A DNA stretch of 64,000 nucleotides, taken from Norana najaformis (Eukaryota > Annelida > Clitellata > Crassiclitellata > Hormogastridae). The notes under the pieces were generated by a model. It searched no databases, was not told where the DNA came from, and saw nothing but the letters and a program-made list of their open reading frames with translations. Shown here one piece after another: positions 34,552 through 46,500 of the stretch. The translations under genes and the position numbers were made by a program. Every line of letters starts with the position of its first letter. Position 1 is the first letter of the stretch. The stretch covers positions 21,500,488 to 21,564,487 of the forward strand of contig OZ029917.1 of assembly GCA_964023275.1 (NCBI GenBank). The letters are read 5' to 3'.

Positions 34552-37500
34552 CTGGGTTCATGAGCCAGCAAGAGATTAACTAAATCAGTCTGAGTTCCTG
34601 AATCTAATTCCGACGACATCAGATAAGAGAGAAGCAGCTTCTCATGCAGAATTTTAATCGTGTCTTTTGGAAAACACAGGAAACGGATACATATGAGGTT
34701 TGATGATTTTTCTCAAATTACAACCTCTTCTTAATATCCGCGGGCATTAAAATACTCTCTGCATATAATTTCTTAGTATCTGACCTGTGAATGTGTCATG
34801 CATAACATTAATATAAATATAAATACTTAAAATTTGCATCAATAGACAGGAAGAGAGAGATTACTGTGTTACAATAGAGGTTTGTTTCCATGGCATATTA
34901 GATAGCAACGCGAGCACATAGCACATATAGAAGCTTTTCAGGCGCTAGATAAATGCTTATAGGATATACGAACATAAACGTATATACATAGAATTTATAT
35001 AGCTCAAACTCGACCTCAGATAAAGCACCTAATGCGATAGAAGTTAGGAGGAAAAGGATGACGAAGACGACTGCTTCAACAGTTTCATCGATGCTGCTGC
35101 TGCTAGTGATGATGATGCTGAAATAGATCATAATGACGAAAGTAATAGAGATGAATTATTTTGGTTCTCACTATGGAGGATAATGATTAGAATTACAGCG
35201 GTTGCCTCCGCAATCTTTGCGTCATAGTTAATCCAGGTCGATTAATTATTCTGAACCTAATCACAAGCAGATTTCACTAAAAGTCATAGCAAAATATGCA
35301 GGCTATCTGCAGGTAATTTTACGGTTGGCCGGCGTTGGCAATCCGGTTGAATCCAACCGTGACGTTGTCTTTGAACATCTTGGCGTGTCGGACAAGATGA
35401 TCGAAATCCATGAGAACAACGAGAGCAATTTCGATGCTGATGAAGATTATGGCCACCGTCCCAATTGCCGCTGCGCCGTACGCTTCTACCGGCTCGATCT
35501 TTACTGTTTTGCCTGTCTCAGAATCTACCAGCGCATCACAACCAAACAGCTTTCTTCATTATTGTCACCACCATAACCAACACCACAAACAACAATAAAA
35601 CAACACCTTAGCACCACTACCACCACACCCTAACCACCACTACCACCAACACCATCATCATCAGCACCCCACTCCTGACCACCACAACCACCACTACTAT
35701 CACCACCGTCACCATCATTGTCACCACCACCACCACTCTAGCCATCACCACCTTAATTACTTACCACCACCACTATAATATACAGTCACTAGTAGTTGTT
35801 GCTCATCTTATGGCATAAAAGGCCGTTGACGTCGCCCTCCTCCTTTATCCAGGCTTGGGACTGGCACTACCCAGAAACAAGGCAGTGGCGAAGTTGTACA
35901 GTCACTTTACTAACCATCACCTTATAAACACCACCACAGCAATCATTTAGAAGGCCAGTCGACGGCGGTAAAGCAACCACAGAGTCGAAAGTTTTAAAGC
36001 CGACTAACATTGGCATGTTTTAAAATCAGGAATCCAGCTTCCGTTGGGTTGGCAGGTGGTTGTCAGAGTCATCACCTCTTCTGATACTTCTTCACTAAAC
36101 TGCTTTCCCTCGTTGCATCTGTACGTAACGACATCTCCGACTCGGCGACTGTCAGTCTCCGTTTCAATTCCGTTCCAGGTTGGAACGACTGAGCAGACAA
36201 CGGCTAAGAATTCGACAAATGACCAACGACACAACTGAGCGCGAGTCTGCTTTGTGTTTCTAATAGATAAGGAAGAGGCGCCTACACATCAATTACGCAA
36301 CGACAACTAGCACGACGCATTCCAGCCAAGGCCATTAACGCAGTCCAACAAGGCCAATAATGCATTCCTTTGCAGTCCAATGACGTATTCCTCTCAAGGT
36401 CAATAAAGCATATCCCAAAAGCAGTGACGCATCCCTCCAGAGGCCAACGACGCATTCCTCGCTTCTCTCAAGGCCAGTCACGAATTCTTCCCAAGGCCAA
36501 TCACGCATTCCCCCAAGGCCAATCACGCATCCCCCAAGGCCAATCACGCATTCCACCAAGGCCAATCACGCATTCCCCCAAGGCTAAGAGAAAATAATGG
36601 CCGTTTTTTACAGCAATGCCATGTACTTATGCTAAGAAATTTTTAAGGACCCATTTTATCATCACTATTTTTAATCACACTTCAAGGTTATGAGCGGGTT
36701 ATATATGGGTACTTATAATTTGTGCCAAATTACCTCTAACATCACCCTCGTCTATCAGTAATAAAGACAACTTCGCCTTTTATAAATATTGCTTATGGAT
36801 TCTGCTTCTCCTTAAAATCGATTTTCTTTCTACATGAAATTTCTAGGGCGTATCGTGCGTGATTCCTCTCAATTTGGACGCTCCAAGATAAGGCCATCTC
36901 CAAGCTTTTCCAACTAGATGCAACCTTTTATACGATCTTTTGCCTGAAGGCAGCAGCAAGAACATAATTGTGGCATATAGCAGAATTTTGACGCAAGACA
37001 AACGGCGCACTTTATCACGTTATGAAGTGTTGCTTTGCGATTGGCCAAAGGGGAATACGACAGCTTTGCTTTGTATGTATTTGTGTATGTATATATGCAT
37101 GTATGTATGTATGCGTGCATGTTTTTATGTCTGTCCTCATTCCATAGACTTGCCGTTATTCTACCAGATTATATGATTGCTTTTCTCCGACGATGCCTAA
37201 GACTGGAAATCCTTTTGGGCAACGGGTCTCTTCGGTTGCTGGGCCTAGATTTTTCAATTACATTAAGAGAAAGACACTCGGATAATTTGGCTGTCGTGTT
37301 CCCCTTTGGCCAATCGCAAAGTAAACCGCGCGGCTTCGTAACGTGACGACAGTGTGCCGTTTGTCTTGCGTTCAAATGCTGCTATATGCCATAATTATGT
37401 TCTTGTTTCTGACTTGTCTCAGCTTCAGTCAAAAGATCAGCCACAAATGTAGCCTAAAGGAACCGCAGAGTGTGCAAATACAATTCATGGCCTTACGTTG

Positions 37501-40500
37501 GCAGTGTGGCAGATTGTGTGGCAGACTGGAGTGATCATCAGACTTTTCAACTAAGTTCCACTTGTGTCCGGAACAGTTCAGCTCAACGTATGTTTGATCA
37601 CCGACCTCTTTCGGGAAACGATAACCAGATTTACAAGTGTAGCGTACAATACTTCCCTCTGTAACGTCTACTTCATCGTAAGTAGAATTTTCAACAACAG
37701 GTGGCTCCGGACATATTGCTGTTGGAAAAACAGAGAAAGAGAAATTTAAAAAGTACGCCTAATATTTATATAAACAGGGGTTTCATTTACATCAGCCTCG
37801 TCTATCAATATTAAGACAGCTTCTTCTTTCAGCTATGTTGCTTATGAATTTCTGGATACAACCTTTTATACGATCTTTCGACTGAAGCTGAGACAAGTCA
37901 GAAGCAAAAACATAATCATGACACATAGCAACATTTGAACACAAGACAAACGACGCACTGTCATCACGAAACCACGCGGTTTACTTTGCGATTGGCCGAA
38001 GGGGAATACGACAGCCTCGCTTTGTGTGTTTTTATATGTGTGTGTATGTATATGTGTTTTGTATGTATGCATGGACATATGTATGTATGTATGTATGTAC
38101 TGTATGTATGTATGGATACATGTGTTCATGTGTGCATGTATGCATGTATAGATGTAACTATGCATATATGCATATCTGTATCTATATATACATGCCTACG
38201 TGTATGTATATATGTATGACCTAGGCCTATGTGGCCTAATAGTCGGGTTAGGTACTCTATTAGTGGGGATGAACTAAGCTCATTAATTGCGCGTCCTTCA
38301 GTGATGCAATGAATATGAAGGTTGGCGTATTAGAAGTTGATGGTTAGAGATGGTCGTACCCTACAGAGGCGCTACACAAATATCTTAACAGAGAACGAAC
38401 AGTGAGACAATGGATTATTATAAAATAATTGTTTAATACACTTACGTTCAGATAACACGATTGTACAGATGTTGTATGAGAATTGATACACACGTCTTAA
38501 GCTAATCTAATTCTTAATACACTCACATTGACTAAGTTCTACGTATAGTCTAAGTTGGTCCTTGTCCTCTTCCTCCTCGCCGTCTTCCATCTCCCGGCAG
38601 ATTCGTCTGCGACTGATCTCTTCCGATCTTCTCTTCCAACTCCTCACAGTGCGCGTTTCTCGAGCTACTTTCTACTAGAATCCTACAGCCTTTGTCTGGA
38701 CTCTGGGCTGCCATACGTCTCAGACTTCAGTCTTCTTGCCTGCTTACGTCAGCGTTCACGTGCATCTCTGATTCTGATTCTAGGAATTCGTCAGAGACTG
38801 TCTTTGTTGTCTAAGGTAACTTTCACGTGATTCCCTGCCTACCTCCACGTGAGTTACTTGTAAGGTCCCGGATGGAGAGTGCTAGGCGCTATGATAGCTC
38901 TCTGCTATACTGGCCTGGAGCTGACTCAGTCTATGGTTGGTATCTATTACCAGTGTCTTTGTCTAGAAGCAAGCCAACTGCTGTGAATCACACGATTCAT
39001 ATAGCGCACTTTCTATCTATCATATATGTATGTATGTCCTCATTCCAGAGACTTGCCGTTATTCTACCAGCTTATCCCATTGCTTTTCCCTGGTGATGCC
39101 TAAGACCGGAACTCTTCGTGGTAAACGGGTCTCTTCGATTGCTCCGCCTAGATTTTCAACTCCCTTCCTGTAATTCTAATTTCTGCTCAATTGCTGGTGT
39201 CACTGCGTTCTCAAGGAAGACTTGCATTTTTCAAATTCCTATTCGTCATCATGGACAGACATTAAACCATAAGTGTAGCCTAAAGGAACCGCAGAGTGTA
39301 CAAATACAATTCATGGCCTTACGTTGGCAGTGTGGTAGATTGTGTGGCAGACTGAAGTGACTATCAGACTTTCCAACTAAGTTCCACTTGTGTCCGGAAC
39401 AGATCAGCTCAGCGTATGTTTGATCACCGACCTCTTTCGGGAAACGATAACCAGATTTACAAGTGTAGCGTACAATACTTCCCTCTGTAACGTCTACTTC
39501 ATCGTAAGTAGAATTTTCAACAACAGGTGGCTCCGGACATATTGCTGTTGGAAAAACAGAGAAAGAGAAATTTAAAAAGTACGCCTAATATTTATATAAA
39601 CAGGGGTTTCATTTACATCAGCCTCGTCTATCAATATTAAGACAGCTTCTTCTTTCAGCTATGTTGCTTATGAATTTCTGGATACAACCTTTTATACGAT
39701 CTTTCGACTGAAGCTGAGACAAGTCAGAAGCAAAAACATAATCATGACACATAGCAACATTTGAACACAAGACAAACGACGCACTGTCATCACGAAACCA
39801 CGCGGTTTACTTTGCGATTGGCCGAAGGGGAATACGACAGCCTCGCTTTGTGTGTTTTTATATGTGTGTGTATGTATATGTGTTTTGTATGTATGCATGG
39901 ACATATGTATGTATGTATGTATGTACTGTATGTATGTATGGATACATGTGTTCATGTGTGCATGTATGCATGTATAGATGTAACTATGCATATATGCATA
40001 TCTGTATCTATATATACATGCCTACGTGTATGTATATATGTATGACCTAGGCCTATGTGGCCTAATAGTCGGGTTAGGTACTCTATTAGTGGGGATGAAC
40101 TAAGCTCATTAATTGCGCGTCCTTCAGTGATGCAATGAATATGAAGGTTGGCGTATTAGAAGTTGATGGTTAGAGATGGTCGTACCCTACAGAGGCGCTA
40201 CACAAATATCTTAACAGAGAACGAACAGTGAGACAATGGATTATTATAAAATAATTGTTTAATACACTTACGTTCAGATAACACGATTGTACAGATGTTG
40301 TATGAGAATTGATACACACGTCTTAAGCTAATCTAATTCTTAATACACTCACATTGACTAAGTTCTACGTATAGTCTAAGTTGGTCCTTGTCCTCTTCCT
40401 CCTCGCCGTCTTCCATCTCCCGGCAGATTCGTCTGCGACTGATCTCTTCCGATCTTCTCTTCCAACTCCTCACAGTGCGCGTTTCTCGAGCTACTTTCTA

Positions 40501-43500
40501 CTAGAATCCTACAGCCTTTGTCTGGACTCTGGGCTGCCATACGTCTCAGACTTCAGTCTTCTTGCCTGCTTACGTCAGCGTTCACGTGCATCTCTGATTC
40601 TGATTCTAGGAATTCGTCAGAGACTGTCTTTGTTGTCTAAGGTAACTTTCACGTGATTCCCTGCCTACCTCCACGTGAGTTACTTGTAAGGTCCCGGATG
40701 GAGAGTGCTAGGCGCTATGATAGCTCTCTGCTATACTGGCCTGGAGCTGACTCAGTCTATGGTTGGTATCTATTACCAGTGTCTTTGTCTAGAAGCAAGC
40801 CAACTGCTGTGAATCACACGATTCATATAGCGCACTTTCTATCTATCATATATGTATGTATGTCCTCATTCCAGAGACTTGCCGTTATTCTACCAGCTTA
40901 TCCCATTGCTTTTCCCTGGTGATGCCTAAGACCGGAACTCTTCGTGGTAAACGGGTCTCTTCGATTGCTCCGCCTAGATTTTCAACTCCCTTCCTGTAAT
41001 TCTAATTTCTGCTCAATTGCTGGTGTCACTGCGTTCTCAAGGAAGACTTGCATTTTTCAAATTCCTATTCGTCATCATGGACAGACATTAAACCATAAGT
41101 GTAGCCTAAAGGAACCGCAGAGTGTACAAATACAATTCATGGCCTTACGTTGGCAGTGTGGTAGATTGTGTGGCAGACTGAAGTGACTATCAGACTTTCC
41201 AACTAAGTTCCACTTGTGTCCGGAACAGTTCAGCTCAACGTATGTTTGATCACCGACCTCTTTCGGGAAACGATAACCAGATTTACAAGTGTAGCGTACA
41301 ATACTTCCCTCTGTAACGTCTACTTCATCGTAAGTAGAATTTTCAACAACAGGTGGCTCCGGACATATTGCTGTTGGAAAAACAGAGAAAGAGAAATTTA
41401 AAAAGTACGCCTAATATTTATATAAACAGGGGTTTCATTTACATCAGCCTCGTCTATCAATATTAAGACAGCTTCTTCTTTCAGCTATGTTGCTTATGAA
41501 TTTCTGGATACAACCTTTTATACGATCTTTCGACTGAAGCTGAGACAAGTCAGAAGCAAAAACATAATCATGACACATAGCAACATTTGAACACAAGACA
41601 AACGACGCACTGTCATCACGAAACCACGCGGTTTACTTTGCGATTGGCCGAAGGGGAATACGACAGCCTCGCTTTGTGTGTTTTTATATGTGTGTGTATG
41701 TATATGTGTTTTGTATGTATGCATGGACATATGTATGTATGTATGTATGTACTGTATGTATGTATGGATACATGTGTTCATGTGTGCATGTATGCATGTA
41801 TAGATGTAACTATGCATATATGCATATCTGTATCTATATATACATGCCTACGTGTATGTATATATGTATGACCTAGGCCTATGTGGCCTAATAGTCGGGT
41901 TAGGTACTCTATTAGTGGGGATGAACTAAGCTCATTAATTGCGCGTCCTTCAGTGATGCAATGAATATGAAGGTTGGCGTATTAGAAGTTGATGGTTAGA
42001 GATGGTCGTACCCTACAGAGGCGCTACACAAATATCTTAACAGAGAACGAACAGTGAGACAATGGATTATTATAAAATAATTGTTTAATACACTTACGTT
42101 CAGATAACACGATTGTACAGATGTTGTATGAGAATTGATACACACGTCTTAAGCTAATCTAATTCTTAATACACTCACATTGACTAAGTTCTACGTATAG
42201 TCTAAGTTGGTCCTTGTCCTCTTCCTCCTCGCCGTCTTCCATCTCCCGGCAGATTCGTCTGCGACTGATCTCTTCCGATCTTCTCTTCCAACTCCTCACA
42301 GTGCGCGTTTCTCGAGCTACTTTCTACTAGAATCCTACAGCCTTTGTCTGGACTCTGGGCTGCCATACGTCTCAGACTTCAGTCTTCTTGCCTGCTTACG
42401 TCAGCGTTCACGTGCATCTCTGATTCTGATTCTAGGAATTCGTCAGAGACTGTCTTTGTTGTCTAAGGTAACTTTCACGTGATTCCCTGCCTACCTCCAC
42501 GTGAGTTACTTGTAAGGTCCCGGATGGAGAGTGCTAGGCGCTATGATAGCTCTCTGCTATACTGGCCTGGAGCTGACTCAGTCTATGGTTGGTATCTATT
42601 ACCAGTGTCTTTGTCTAGAAGCAAGCCAACTGCTGTGAATCACACGATTCATATAGCGCACTTTCTATCTATCATATATGTATGTATGTCCTCATTCCAG
42701 AGACTTGCCGTTATTCTACCAGCTTATCCCATTGCTTTTCCCTGGTGATGCCTAAGACCGGAACTCTTCGTGGTAAACGGGTCTCTTCGATTGCTCCGCC
42801 TAGATTTTCAACTCCCTTCCTGTAATTCTAATTTCTGCTCAATTGCTGGTGTCACTGCGTTCTCAAGGAAGACTTGCATTTTTCAAATTCCTATTCGTCA
42901 TCATGGACAGACATTAAACCATAAGTGTAGCCTAAAGGAACCGCAGAGTGTACAAATACAATTCATGGCCTTACGTTGGCAGTGTGGTAGATTGTGTGGC
43001 AGACTGAAGTGACTATCAGACTTTCCAACTAAGTTCCACTTGTGTCCGGAACAGATCAGCTCAGCGTATGTTTGATCACCGACCTCTTTCGGGAAACGAT
43101 AACCAGATTTACAAGTGTAGCGTACAATACTTCCCTCTGTAACGTCTACTTCATCGTAAGTAGAATTTTCAACAACAGGTGGCTCCGGACATATTGCTGT
43201 TGGAAAAACAGAGAAAGAGAAATTTAAAAAGTACGCCTAATATTTATATAAACAGGGGTTTCATTTACATCAGCCTCGTCTATCAATATTAAGACAGCTT
43301 CTTCTTTCAGCTATGTTGCTTATGAATTTCTGGATACAACCTTTTATACGATCTTTCGACTGAAGCTGAGACAAGTCAGAAGCAAAAACATAATCATGAC
43401 ACATAGCAACATTTGAACACAAGACAAACGACGCACTGTCATCACGAAACCACGCGGTTTACTTTGCGATTGGCCGAAGGGGAATACGACAGCCTCGCTT

Positions 43501-43554
43501 TGTGTGTTTTTATATGTGTGTGTATGTATATGTGTTTTGTATGTATGCATGGAC

Positions 43555-43585
<31 letters not shown>

Positions 43586-46500
43586 TGTACTGTATGTATG
43601 TATGGATACATGTGTTCATGTGTGCATGTATGCATGTATAGATGTAACTATGCATATATGCATATCTGTATCTATATATACATGCCTATGTGTATGTATA
43701 TATGTATGTATGTCCTCATTCCAGAGACTTGCCGTTATTCTACCAGCTTATCCCATTGCTTTTCCCTGGTGATGCCTAAGACCGGAACTCTTCGTGGTAA
43801 ACGGGTCTCTTCGATTGCTCCGCCTAGATTTTCAACTCCCTTCCTGTAATTCTAATTTCTGCTAATTGCTGGTGTCACTGCGTTCTCAAGGAAGACTTGC
43901 ATTTTTCAAATTCCTATTCGTCATCATGGACAGACATTAAACCATAAGTGTAGCCTAAAGGAACCGCAGAGTGTACAAATACAATTCATGGCCTTACGTT
44001 GGCAGTGTGGTAGATTGTGTGGCAGACTGAAGTGACTATCAGACTTTTCAACTAAGTTCCACTTGTGTCCGGAACAGTTCAGCTCAACGTATGTTTGATC
44101 ACCGACCTCTTTCGGAAAACGATAACCAGATTTACAAGTGTAGCGTACAATACTTCCCTCTGTAACGTCTACTTCATCGTAAGTAGAATTTTCAACAACA
44201 GGTGGCTCCGGACATATTGCTGTTGGAAAAACAGAGAAAGAGAAATTTAAAAAGTACGACTTATATTTATGTGAACAAGGGCTTCATTAAAAAAGTTACA
44301 TGCATAATAGATATACCCGATTAATATAGGTACACCCGATTATCCGAAGTCGAAGTTTAGTTCTTGCAGATGTGGTTCGACCATGTAAGGGTGTTTGGAA
44401 CAATTATAACGATGATGCAAATCCTAAGTTTAAAAATGTTTTTGTATTTTTTCTTAAAGTTCCCGTTTTAAATTTTCAACAACATAAGCATTTTGAAACG
44501 ACATAGTTGCGAGGGTTCTCGCCGCCAGTACCTGTTTTTATTACTGTAAAGAGTGTATGAAGCATATATATTTATCTCTCGTGGATCGTAGGTTTCCATT
44601 TGTACCTCGAATTTTTGATTTTTGTGGGGGTTCAGATTATCAGGTCATATGTCAAGTGATCTGTTGTGGCAGATATGTAATGAGGAAAGGACGAATCGTG
44701 ACGTTTTGAGGCTACAGGGACTTTGGTCTTAGCAGGATTTGATTTTTGTTATTTCTCTATGCTCACAGATTTTTGTTTACATTGAGGACCCAGTGAATGA
44801 TTGCTTCTTCTATAATAAATAATGCATAAGGTCTTCAAAAATTTGCTAAGTCTTCGTGAGGAAGATCACCATATTAATCGTGTACAACATGACGTGGTTA
44901 AAGATGTATGCAATAACTTTTAAATGAATAATTATAATGCTACATATGCTACAGTTTCCATGCTGCGTGTCTAGCTTACCTATGACATGAACAAAATCAC
45001 TCTGGTAAAATGAAATAGAATTTACTTCTATGACAATACTTACCATATATTATATAATTAAGTTACTCACGTAAAGCAAAGCCAACAAAGCCTAACAAAA
45101 GTAGGGGCAGAAGTCAAAACCGGCATTAAAAGACTTCAGCCAAAGAGAATAAGAGCGTAAGAACAAGAACAAGAACGATCCTGCCAAACCGAGTTATGAT
45201 ATAACTAGAGCCTACTTTACAACGCCACCAGAGATCGTCTCTACCTGCTTCACTGATCATAACAGCCGCCTTTCGTGTGCAATAACACCAAGGAGTAAAT
45301 AGATACGACCACGGAAGCCAGGGTATAGGATGAAGATGGGTCGCTTGCCCCTTCTAGAAATTACTTCTGAAGGGCCAAGATCGGGTCGGGACGACGTGTC
45401 CAGGTTTTCATAGTTTGCCCTACGGAAATTTCCGTGGGCGTCTATGCATATGAGATTCCAGGTCAACCCAGGAATTGACAAATCGGCCAATTTACAGTTT
45501 TAAAATTAATTTGCATTTGCCGGAAAACCAGTTGGAGTAGCTCAGTGCCGCAATTTAAGCTACGCGTTGTTTTGGTCTTAAATTCTGCTAGTGAAATTTC
45601 CTAATATATATAAATATATATTTTTAAATTAGCTTAAATTTTCTAAACAGACTTAATAGTTAGTCTAGTGTTCTATCAAGGAAGTGTTATATTACCCCGT
45701 TTGGTCTAGGGTACATGTATTTTATTGATCTAGTTGGCAAAGCATCCTGTTTCCTCATTGTCGTCCTTTCATTCACACCTCCAGACTTCCTTACTTTCCA
45801 AAACTACGTTGCGTATAGTCCACCGCGTCTTTCCTTCAGCAAAATTCTAACACCGGTCCACTACTAATCCAGGCCTGGTACCCTTTAATTAGATTGAGCT
45901 TAAGTCGGCCCATAAGCTGAAGGTTCTTCATTTGCCTCCTTTAGACTGCAGGCTTCGTTTTATACTCGCTGCACGTTTGAAGTTTCAGGTTGTTGTGATT
46001 GGCCATTCAGTCAAACCACGTGCTTCTTTTTAAGTTTTCCCCCTACCGATTGAAAACTAACATGGCGCTATTCACATCATTTTGCTGCGATTCTCAGCAT
46101 TACAGTCATCCTCTTTTGTTCACTTTCACACATACGCCCTCAGTTTCCCCAGCCATCGCCTCACGTCATCATTAGAACTATTGCCTCTATTTTATTTCAC
46201 CATGTTTTCCATGAAGCCCACTCCTTTTACGTTATCCAACCGGCCATGTCTAATATACCAACAAGCTTTTTTCTATCTCTGTCTATTTGCTCAACATATA
46301 CAGTACTCCAATTTTTCCATTTCGACACTTGAGACTAAAGCATACCGCAAATTACTTGTTTCTAGTTTGTCTACTGTTGCTCCTTTCTGGTGATATTGAG
46401 CTTAACCCTGGTCCATACCGTCTCAAAACTATTAATTTCTGCCACTTGATATTCATTCTGTCGGAAATAAGCCCCCTTTCTTAAAAATTACATCTCGGAT

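Larger units (their letters stand above)
36735..44270. repeat. tandem array of CCP-exon units (1826-bp period, five copies plus a diverged edge)
   Basis: The same landmarks recur at exact 1826-base steps (CCP exon starts 37718, 39544, 41370, 43196), then a final step of 1023 (44219). Each unit is one CCP exon with its intron. Units 2, 3 and 4 look identical by eye apart from two exonic bases and a 12-bp GTAT length difference. The segment 36735-37496, upstream of the sixth CCP exon in transcript order, is a clearly diverged relative of the same intron, so the array grew from an older duplication. Collapsed or over-expanded assembly is possible for units this alike. Confidence 0.93.

Noticed and set aside
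36335-36565. Gly-Leu-Gly repeat protein on the minus strand
   Set aside because: Product of the 20-bp minisatellite; no splice sites or family match.
37866-38219. Repeated open frames in the array introns (HTYIHTYI-type and CMYVCMYV-type peptides)
   Set aside because: They derive from the GTAT microsatellite and repeat only because the whole unit repeats; the CCP exons on the minus strand explain the unit.
45257-45490. 77-codon minus-strand frame as an extra CCP or EGF exon
   Set aside because: Cysteine pattern absent and no phase-1 splice sites.
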